Notes under the pieces: model-generated
What the model saw: only the letters and a program-made list of their open reading frames with translations
Database searches by the model: none
What the model was told of the DNA's origin: nothing
Made by a program: the position numbers and the translations under genes
Assembly (NCBI GenBank): GCA_003482695.1
Contig: DMYC01000047.1
Coordinates: forward strand, 1 to 12,368
Direction: 5' to 3'
From: Clostridiales bacterium UBA8960
GTDB taxonomy: Bacteria > Bacillota > Clostridia > Peptostreptococcales > Acidaminobacteraceae
Length of the DNA: 12,368 bases
In this document: positions 6,783 through 12,368 of the stretch, piece after piece
How positions within the stretch are numbered: position 1 is the stretch's first letter
Layout: the number at the start of each line of letters is the position of its first letter

Positions 6783-7757
6783 TCACATTAGATTTGCATA
6801 AAGCACATATTGGCCCGCAAGCCAAATTGCCCCTGACAGATAATAGGGCACAATCGCCCGATATGCCGTGTATTCATAAGCCCCTTTGGGAAGTCTCATA
6901 CTGTAAAAGGCTATTATCGCAAATGACGTCAACATAACAATGCCAAGTGCGATTTGACCCAGTGCATAAAACTGCGGTAAGTTTGGCTGAACTGAAAACA
7001 GCAATGCTTGAACGAGCAACATCACGAGAGGATAAAATCCCAGTAAGTTCATTTTAAAAGTCCATTTTACCGCATATGGTAAAACGATGACTACGCCAGT
7101 CGCGATGAGCGTTCCGACAAACCATTCATTCACATAAACTGGATACGTGAATATTGTGCCGAGCAATAACTTGGTCTGCTCAACGTTTCCAAAATAGTTT
7201 TGAAGAACATAGAAACCGATGGGTATGATCAACAAATAAATGAGATATAAAATCAAATTTGCCTTGTTTCTGATGAACCGCTTCCTTATTTGAGTTTGTA
7301 CCGGTTTTATGTTCTTTACTCTATTTGTGTTGTTTTTTTCTTCTGGAAGATGTTTTTTAGAAAAATTGCCTTGGCCACTTTGTACAGCGTTCACGATTTT
7401 AAGTGATGCACCTTGTGGTGCAGCCGGATTAAGGGACATCGCCTTTGCCAATATGTTGAATGATGCATAGCTCTCTTCATAGACAAACCCAAACGCCTTC
7501 GAAAACTGAAGTGCCATTTTCTCCGTTCTTACCGATGTGTCACTCGAACGTTTCAATTTTTGCATTTCTTCGATATAGCCATTTTTTGCAATCAACTCTA
7601 GCCTTAACTTTAGCCCCTGTTGATACGGAATATGGTCATTGAGCAACCCTACAAATTTCTTGGACTTGAGTTCATCCGCATCACACGCTTCCAAGACGGT
7701 TTTAAGACGTCTCACAATTTCGTCTTCATTCAATTCTCGGAGTTTGAAACTCAACAT
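6783..7757 (-). CDS. Multi-pass membrane protein of the kinase operon, function unknown
   Basis: A 324-residue protein, first gene of the kinase/VWA/phosphatase operon. Residues 1 to about 125 are soluble and mostly helical. They contain FVGLLNDHIPYQQGLKLRL (35-53) and a final helix around SYASFNILAKAMSLNP, a pattern that recalls a helical domain seen at the ends of other bacterial signalling proteins; this is from memory and unsure. A polar, basic linker (128-165) follows, then about five hydrophobic segments: 168-186, 212-230, 237-256, 264-286 and 300-320. The ATG at 7755-7757 is chosen because AGGTGA lies just upstream; a start 18 codons earlier (7811) has no ribosome site. Its position suggests that it anchors the system to the membrane or senses an envelope signal and passes it to the kinase. 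That role is inferred; no known family was recognised. Confidence 0.8.
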   Translation of the reverse strand: MLSFKLRELNEDEIVRRLKTVLEACDADELKSKKFVGLLNDHIPYQQGLKLRLELIAKNGYIEEMQKLKRSSDTSVRTEKMALQFSKAFGFVYEESYASFNILAKAMSLNPAAPQGASLKIVNAVQSGQGNFSKKHLPEEKNNTNRVKNIKPVQTQIRKRFIRNKANLILYLIYLLIIPIGFYVLQNYFGNVEQTKLLLGTIFTYPVYVNEWFVGTLIATGVVIVLPYAVKWTFKMNLLGFYPLVMLLVQALLFSVQPNLPQFYALGQIALGIVMLTSFAIIAFYSMRLPKGAYEYTAYRAIVPYYLSGAIWLAGQYVLYANLM

Positions 7758-7876
7758 GTTATCACCTACTCTTCTAATACAACTATAATCAACTTTCCAC
7801 GTTTCATCCACACGAGTAAGTTTAGTATTCTCTTAATATTTTCTTACATCATTCTAATCTAATCTTTACTTTACAC

Positions 7877-7905
7877 TTGTGTCTGACAGAATTTTCTGAT
7901 AATAT
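7877..7905 (+). promoter_or_regulatory. Promoter of the tetR-GPH-GH2 operon
   Basis: -35 TTGTGT (7877-7882), a 17-base spacer and -10 TAATAT (7900-7905). The spacer holds small palindromes, TCTG-A-CAGA and CAGAA-TT-TTCTG (7882-7898), which could be bound by a dimeric repressor. Confidence 0.55.
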
Positions 7906-7933
7906 GGAAACTGAAAACGAAAACTGAGTTTCC
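7906..7933 (+). promoter_or_regulatory. Inverted repeat, possible TetR operator
   Basis: Arms GGAAACT (7906-7912) and AGTTTCC (7927-7933) flank 14 bases directly after the -10 box, that is, around the transcription start. TetR-type regulators bind such repeats and commonly repress their own operon. The spacer also repeats GAAAACTGA-like units in direct orientation. Confidence 0.45.
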
Positions 7934-7957
7934 GTTGACGATGATTCTGGAGGTATT

Positions 7958-8494
7958 ATGGAAAAAGAAATTATGCATCATGCAATAATGCGTTTCAATT
8001 TGGATGGCGTTTGTTTTAAACTTGATGATGTTGCAACTGATCTTAAAATTAGCAAAAAGACAATCTATAAGTGGTATAAAAATAAAGAACAGCTCATAGG
8101 TGGGATTATTGACCATTTGTTTATGGAAATCAAATTAAAAGAGCAAAGCATTATTGGCGATGTTACTTTAAGTTCTTTAGATCGATTAATCGGCGTATTG
8201 TCGGTCTATCCCGATTATGAACGCTTCAACTACAGCCATATTCCTGCTTTAAAAGCGACCTATTCAGCACTATATGATAAACTTGAAAGGCAACTTGAAA
8301 CCAACTGGGAGGCGACCTTCAACCTTCTGGACACTTGCATCGATGAATCTTTTGTGGTGCCGATCCCCCACGACATATTTAAAACGATTTTTCTAGGTTT
8401 GTATAAACAGCTATTATTGACAGAAGATGACGATCCTGAGAAACGCATGAGGGTTTGCATTGAATATTTGTTTAACGGGTTAAAAAGAAAATAA
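7958..8494 (+). CDS. TetR/AcrR-family transcriptional regulator
   Basis: A 178-residue protein with an N-terminal helix-turn-helix at about 20-45 (FKLDDVATDLKISKKTIYKWYKNKEQLI, quoted in parts: FKLDDVATDLKIS, then KKTIYKWYKNKEQLI), in which the TIYKWYKNKEQL part is the classic TetR recognition helix and following turn. The remainder is a helical ligand-binding domain with no recognisable signature, slightly shorter than average. The start ATG has GGAGG four bases upstream. It is the first gene of an operon with a sugar symporter and a glycosidase, so it most likely represses this operon until a sugar or glycoside binds. The inverted repeat at 7906-7933 is the best candidate operator. It might also affect the divergent kinase operon, whose start lies 200 bases away, but nothing in the sequence shows this directly. 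Confidence 0.87.
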   Translation: MEKEIMHHAIMRFNLDGVCFKLDDVATDLKISKKTIYKWYKNKEQLIGGIIDHLFMEIKLKEQSIIGDVTLSSLDRLIGVLSVYPDYERFNYSHIPALKATYSALYDKLERQLETNWEATFNLLDTCIDESFVVPIPHDIFKTIFLGLYKQLLLTEDDDPEKRMRVCIEYLFNGLKRK

Positions 8495-8509
8495 GTCTTG
8501 GGGGGAACT

Positions 8510-9841
8510 ATGGATAAGAAAGAAAAGTTTTACTATGGTGCTGGGGCACTCGGAAAAGATTTGGTTTACGGATTCGTGGCAGGCTACGTCCTGTTTTTTT
8601 TGAACGATATTCTAGGTATTAATGCGCTATTTTTAGGCACATTGTTCTTGTTTGCGCGTGCGTTTGATGCGCTTAACGATCCGATCATGGGGATGGTCGT
8701 TGAGAATACCCGTTCTAAGTTCGGCAAGTTCAGACCATGGATTTTAATAGGTACTGTTCTAAATGCTGTGGTTATCGTTTTGTTGTTTTCAGCACCTGAT
8801 CTTTCAATGCCGATGCTGAAAATTTATGTTAGCATACTATATATATTATGGGGCGTCACTTATACCTTAATGGATATTCCATACTGGTCGATGATTCCAG
8901 CTTTATCAATTGTGCAAAAGGAACGTGAAAACATCGCAGTCATCGCACGTGTCTGCGCCGGTATCGGATTTACAGTTGTCACCGTTGCCACAGTCCCACT
9001 CGCTAAACTATTGGGGCAAGGCAACGACCGTACAGGATATAGTTTGATCGGCATCATCATCGCTGTTTTGTTTGTCCTACTCATGTCCTTAACTGTGAAA
9101 AACGTAAAAGAGCATGTCACCGTTGAACAAGATAAAGTATCCATAAAAGGGTTATTTAAGTTGCTCTTATCCAACGATCAACTGATGGTGGTCATGGTGA
9201 CGGTGGTCTTGTTCAATGTTTCAACGTACATCACGACGACGCTTGGCATTTATTTCTTTAAATACGATGTGAAAAATGAAGTGTTATACAGCGTTTTTGC
9301 CGCAGTCGCAGGTCTCGCTCAAATAATGGCGATGATGTGTTTTCCCTTGTTCAGTAAGAAAATGTCCAGAAAACAAATTTTCATATCAGGTGTCAGTGTA
9401 TCCATTTTGGGTTATCTCGGTCTTTTTTCAGCGGGTCAATTCGACTTTTTCTCCATTCCATTTCTTTTTGTAAGTGGCTTCTTTATTTTTGTAGGGTTGG
9501 GGCTTATGAATATTCTAACGACTGCAATGCTTGCAGATACAGTTGAGTATGGAGAGTGGAAACTTGGCATTCGAAGTGAAAGCATCGTCTTTAGTGTGCA
9601 AACGTTCGTCGTCAAGCTTGCCTCTGCTGTGAGTGCGTTTATCGTCGGTTTAGGATTAAGCATCATCGGTTTCGTTCCAGATATTTTACAAACTGCAACC
9701 ACACTAGCTGGAATGCGTGTATTAATGTTCCTCGTACCCATATTTGGACTCATATTAAGCCTCATCGTCTATATGAAACGATATAAAATCGATGCTGAGT
9801 TCTATAATCAAATTGTTGGTGAACTTGATTTAAGAGAATAG
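8510..9841 (+). CDS. GPH-family sugar:cation symporter (MelB/GusB type)
   Basis: A 443-residue inner-membrane transporter with about 12 hydrophobic segments, of the glycoside-pentoside-hexuronide:cation symporter family (MelB, GusB, XylP). The family motif FARAFDALNDPIMG (48-61) carries D53 and D57, and MDIPYWSMIP (121-130) carries D122; these correspond to the cation-binding Asp55, Asp59 and Asp124 of MelB. The loop KFGKFRPW (70-77) is also typical. In the second half, MLADTVEYGEWKLGIRSESIVFS is the conserved region before helix 10-11 (stretch near 345-368). The ATG at 8510 follows a GGGGGAACT stretch; an in-frame TTG at 8498 would add four residues and lacks a site. It should import a glycoside with H+, Na+ or Li+, and the GH2 enzyme encoded nine bases downstream would hydrolyse it in the cytoplasm. 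Confidence 0.92.
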   Translation: MDKKEKFYYGAGALGKDLVYGFVAGYVLFFLNDILGINALFLGTLFLFARAFDALNDPIMGMVVENTRSKFGKFRPWILIGTVLNAVVIVLLFSAPDLSMPMLKIYVSILYILWGVTYTLMDIPYWSMIPALSIVQKERENIAVIARVCAGIGFTVVTVATVPLAKLLGQGNDRTGYSLIGIIIAVLFVLLMSLTVKNVKEHVTVEQDKVSIKGLFKLLLSNDQLMVVMVTVVLFNVSTYITTTLGIYFFKYDVKNEVLYSVFAAVAGLAQIMAMMCFPLFSKKMSRKQIFISGVSVSILGYLGLFSAGQFDFFSIPFLFVSGFFIFVGLGLMNILTTAMLADTVEYGEWKLGIRSESIVFSVQTFVVKLASAVSAFIVGLGLSIIGFVPDILQTATTLAGMRVLMFLVPIFGLILSLIVYMKRYKIDAEFYNQIVGELDLRE

Positions 9842-9850
9842 GAGGACGTG

Positions 9851-12247
9851 ATGCGAAGAATTATTGCACTAAACGACGAGTGGTTTTATAAACCTTCATT
9901 TCATGAAACGGACATCACGATGCGCCAACCGGATACACATTTTTCCCAAGTCAGATTGCCTCATACGAATGTCGAGTTGCCGCTTCATTATTTTGATGAA
10001 TCCACTTATCAATTTCATAGTTGTTACATGCGTAAACTCCCCTCTATCGACTATGCGCAAAAAAAAGTGGTGTGCCTTCATTTTGAAGGTGTGATGACTT
10101 ATGCCGAAATTTTTGTGAACGGGATTCGAATTGGAGACCACAAAGGAGGATATACGCCTTTCACATTTGACATCACATCTGCGATGCAACCAGATGATAA
10201 CTGGCTGGTGGTTCATGTTGACTCTACGGAAAGAGCGGATATCCCACCCTTTGGTTTTGTTATAGACTATTTGACTTATGGAGGGATATATCGTGAAGTT
10301 GAACTCATACTCAAATCAGAAAGCCATTTGGATCACCTTAGAATTGAAACACCAATAAATCAAAGAGGTGATTTTGAGGCGCATGTATCCTTTGAAGCAC
10401 ACCATCTCGTCACGGGTCACCACCGCATCATTGCATCGCTTTATGATGGACAGCGGCTCATTATGGAAGAATCGCGCCCATATGATGCGCAAATGCCTTT
10501 GCGCATAGAATTTGTCGACCTCGGTGCCGTAAGACCTTGGAATATTGAAACGCCAAATCTATACCGAATGGTGCTTAAGTTGTTTGATGATTCATCAGAT
10601 TCAAACGAGCCGATCGATTCTTTGGAAACCCGATTTGGCTTTAGAACGGCCACTTTTAAAGTGGATGGATTCTATCTAAATGGCACGAAGATAAAACTGC
10701 GCGGGTTGAATCGACATCAAGCATACCCTTATGTGGGTTATGCTATGCCGAAAAGCGCGCAGTTCAAAGATGCGGATTTGCTTAAATACGATCTCGGTTG
10801 CAATATCGTAAGATCGTCACACTATCCTCCTTCTAGACACTTTTTGGACAGGTGTGATGAAATTGGACTTCTCGTCTTTAACGAAATTCCTGGTTGGCAA
10901 CATATTGGTGATGAATCATGGCAGGCTGTTGCCATAGAAAATGTCAAGGAAATGATTATGCGTGACTTCAATCACCCGTCCATCGTCGTTTGGGGTGTAC
11001 GCATCAATGAATCACCCGATTCGGATGCTCTATATGAACAAACGAATCAGGTGGCACATGCACTTGATAAAACACGTGCAACAGGCGGCGTTCGAAATTT
11101 CGCCGGTAGCCATATTTTTGAAGATATATACACGTATAATGATTTTATCCACCGTGGTGACAACATCGCACTTGAGATGCCTAAGCGCATTACCAAAACA
11201 AAGATGCCTTACCTTGTTACCGAACACAATGGCCATATGTTTCCCACGAAGTCCTTCGACTCGGAGTCAAGGCGCATCGAGCACGCACTGAGGCATGCCC
11301 GAGTCCTTGAAACGGCCTACGCGACAAACGAAATAAGCGGTGCAATCGGTTGGTGCATGTCAGATTATAATACGCATAAGGATTTCGGATCCGGTGACCA
11401 TATTTGTTATCATGGTGTTCTGGACATGTTTAGAATTCCAAAATACGCAGCTGCCGTATATGCATCGCAAACTGACAACACACCTTATATGCAAGTTCTT
11501 TCAAGCATGTTTGTCGGCGATTTTGACGCTTCGGTACTGGGAAAGATCTTCGTTTTCACAAACTGTGATTTCATTAGAGTTTATAAGAACGATCATCTGA
11601 TTGGCACTTTTAAACCCGATTGGGACAACTTTGGTCATTTGCCTCACCCCCCTATTGTCATCGATGATCTGATTGGAAATCTAATTGCCGAAAACGAACG
11701 TTTTTCTGCTCATGATGCAGCCATCATCAAGAAAATTCTACTCAAATTTGTCGAGCATGGAAGCAAAGTGCCCTTAATCTATAAACTTCAAATGGCTATT
11801 TTGTTTATCAAGTATAAAATGCGTTTTTCCGACGCAGCTCTCTTATATGGCAAATACATCGCAAGCTGGGGAGAAAAGTCTACCGTTTTCAAATATGAAG
11901 GTTATAAGGAAAATCAACTTTGCCAAACGATAAGAAAAGATGCAAATGCAAGGGCGATGCTGTCCATAAATATGGATCAAACTGAACTCATGGAAGGCGA
12001 TACCTATGATGTAACCAGAGTCGTCGTTAAATATACCGACGCTTTTGATGCGACGCTTCACTACGCAAATTTAATAGCAAAAGTCGATGTTATCGGACCG
12101 ATTGAAGTCATTGGGCCGAGTGAATTTAGTTTAATTGGAGGTGCTAGAGCATTCTGGATTAAAACGGCTGGGACACGAGGCAAGGCTATCGTCAAAGTGT
12201 CACTTGAAAATGGCGAAGAAGCATCTACTGAAATTATGGTCTTATAA
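9851..12247 (+). CDS. Glycoside hydrolase family 2 enzyme (beta-galactosidase-like)
   Basis: A 798-residue cytoplasmic glycosidase, no signal peptide. Residues 1-155 are the sugar-binding jelly roll (FEGVMTYAEIFVNG 78-91; YGGIYREVEL 143-152), 160-268 the immunoglobulin-like domain, 270-545 the TIM barrel (LRGLNRHQAYPYVG 283-296; VRSSHYPPSR 320-329; FNEIPGW 343-349). The acid/base is E387 in WGVRINES and the nucleophile E458 in LVTEHNGHMFP. A C-terminal part (550-798) has beta-sandwich regions split by a helical stretch (620-672). The Asn-x-Lys motif that recognises glucuronate is absent; the corresponding place reads CYHGVLDMFRIPK, so a neutral beta-glycoside such as a galactoside is more likely. 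The ATG at 9851 has AGGAGG five bases upstream, overlapping the symporter stop; the adjoining GTG at 9848 is too close to it. Confidence 0.92.
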   Translation: MRRIIALNDEWFYKPSFHETDITMRQPDTHFSQVRLPHTNVELPLHYFDESTYQFHSCYMRKLPSIDYAQKKVVCLHFEGVMTYAEIFVNGIRIGDHKGGYTPFTFDITSAMQPDDNWLVVHVDSTERADIPPFGFVIDYLTYGGIYREVELILKSESHLDHLRIETPINQRGDFEAHVSFEAHHLVTGHHRIIASLYDGQRLIMEESRPYDAQMPLRIEFVDLGAVRPWNIETPNLYRMVLKLFDDSSDSNEPIDSLETRFGFRTATFKVDGFYLNGTKIKLRGLNRHQAYPYVGYAMPKSAQFKDADLLKYDLGCNIVRSSHYPPSRHFLDRCDEIGLLVFNEIPGWQHIGDESWQAVAIENVKEMIMRDFNHPSIVVWGVRINESPDSDALYEQTNQVAHALDKTRATGGVRNFAGSHIFEDIYTYNDFIHRGDNIALEMPKRITKTKMPYLVTEHNGHMFPTKSFDSESRRIEHALRHARVLETAYATNEISGAIGWCMSDYNTHKDFGSGDHICYHGVLDMFRIPKYAAAVYASQTDNTPYMQVLSSMFVGDFDASVLGKIFVFTNCDFIRVYKNDHLIGTFKPDWDNFGHLPHPPIVIDDLIGNLIAENERFSAHDAAIIKKILLKFVEHGSKVPLIYKLQMAILFIKYKMRFSDAALLYGKYIASWGEKSTVFKYEGYKENQLCQTIRKDANARAMLSINMDQTELMEGDTYDVTRVVVKYTDAFDATLHYANLIAKVDVIGPIEVIGPSEFSLIGGARAFWIKTAGTRGKAIVKVSLENGEEASTEIMVL

Positions 12248-12250
12248 AAA

Positions 12251-12290
12251 ATAAAAAAGCTGACTCTCCATATTGGGCGAGTCAGCTTTA
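12251..12290. terminator. Bidirectional terminator between convergent genes
   Basis: Perfect 11-base arms AAAGCTGACTC (12256-12266) and GAGTCAGCTTT (12279-12289) enclose a 12-base loop. Rightwards the stem is followed by TTTATTT, which ends the GH2 transcript. Leftwards the T tract is better (TTTTTTATTTTTT), which implies that a minus-strand gene also ends here. Confidence 0.85.
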
Positions 12291-12324
12291 TTTAAGTCAT
12301 TATTTACCTTCAAAATATATTTTG

Positions 12325-12368
12325 TTATTTAGTACCCCAAGATTCAAATAGGTCGCTGTGTTCACAGA
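12325..12368 (-). CDS. C-terminal end of a convergent gene, cut by the window edge (tentative)
   Basis: The minus strand is open from the edge to a TAA at 12325-12327 and reads CEHSDLFESWGTK, which looks like a plausible protein end. A second frame is also open, to a TAA at 12300-12302. With only 13 residues the frame cannot be proved and no product can be named. The support is mainly that the hairpin just downstream has its stronger T run on the minus strand. Confidence 0.35.
   Translation of the reverse strand, partial: CEHSDLFESWGTK

Larger units (their letters stand above)
7758..7957. promoter_or_regulatory. Divergent intergenic region, kinase operon and tetR operon
   Basis: The 200 bases between the two divergent start codons must hold both promoters. 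The rightward one is clear (7877-7905). For the leftward operon I found only a weak candidate on the minus strand (TTAGAT, 18 bases, TATTAA, near 7825-7860) and no confident choice. A short tandem repeat TCTAATCTAATC lies at 7854-7865. Confidence 0.5.

Noticed and set aside
7758..7811. Longer start of the membrane protein at 7811
   Set aside because: No ribosome site upstream, whereas the ATG at 7755-7757 has AGGTGA at a good distance.
7854..7865. Short tandem repeat TCTAATCTAATC as a regulatory repeat or CRISPR-like unit
   Set aside because: Only two short units; no longer array or spacer pattern.
11843..12061. Minus-strand open frames within the GH2 and symporter genes
   Set aside because: They are antisense shadows of well-supported genes, without ribosome sites or recognisable protein features.
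9851..12247. Beta-glucuronidase (uidA) naming
   Set aside because: The operon order suggests it, but the Asn-x-Lys motif is missing and the surrounding residues match the beta-galactosidase-like branch.

Overview
This looks like a chromosomal segment of a low-GC Gram-positive bacterium (Bacillota), most likely an anaerobe. The evidence is AT-rich DNA, strong AGGAGG-type ribosome binding sites, tight operons and a ferredoxin-type 2-oxoacid oxidoreductase subunit at the left edge. TGA is used as a stop (ends of the genes at 6783 and 4728), so the code is not the mycoplasma one. No rRNA, tRNA, CRISPR array or insertion sequence was seen.

Layout. (1) 1-667, minus: 5' part of a fused gamma-alpha subunit of a 2-oxoacid:acceptor oxidoreductase, cut by the window edge. 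(2) 788-2602, minus: an M29 (AmpS/PepS-type) metallo-aminopeptidase followed by a small membrane protein of unknown function, ending in a hairpin. (3) 2689-3132, minus: a MarR-type regulator. A perfect palindrome lies between it and the aminopeptidase and can act as its terminator and as an operator of the next promoter. (4) 3268-7757, minus: a four-gene operon in the order multi-pass membrane protein, Ser/Thr-type kinase with zinc ribbon, VWA (TerY-like) protein, PP2C-type phosphatase, ended by a terminator at 3222-3266. (5) 7877-12247, plus: a divergent operon of a TetR-type regulator, a GPH-family sugar:cation symporter and a GH2 beta-glycosidase. It ends in a bidirectional terminator, beyond which a convergent minus-strand gene seems to be cut by the right edge.

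The most interesting region is the kinase/VWA/phosphatase operon. It has the composition of the 'TerY-P triad' described for Ter-type stress systems, but there are no ter genes here, and the operon starts with a membrane protein whose cytoplasmic N-terminal domain could make it the anchor or sensor. The kinase and the phosphatase share a homologous C-terminal module: a zinc ribbon followed by an all-beta, FHA-like region. The zinc ribbon keeps its four cysteines in the kinase and has lost them in the phosphatase. This suggests that the opposing enzymes are built to dock on the same partner, perhaps the VWA protein or each other.

The sugar operon has the same order as E. coli uidR-uidB-uidA (TetR regulator, GPH permease, GH2 enzyme), but the GH2 enzyme lacks the Asn-x-Lys motif of beta-glucuronidases, so another beta-glycoside, such as a galactoside, is more likely.
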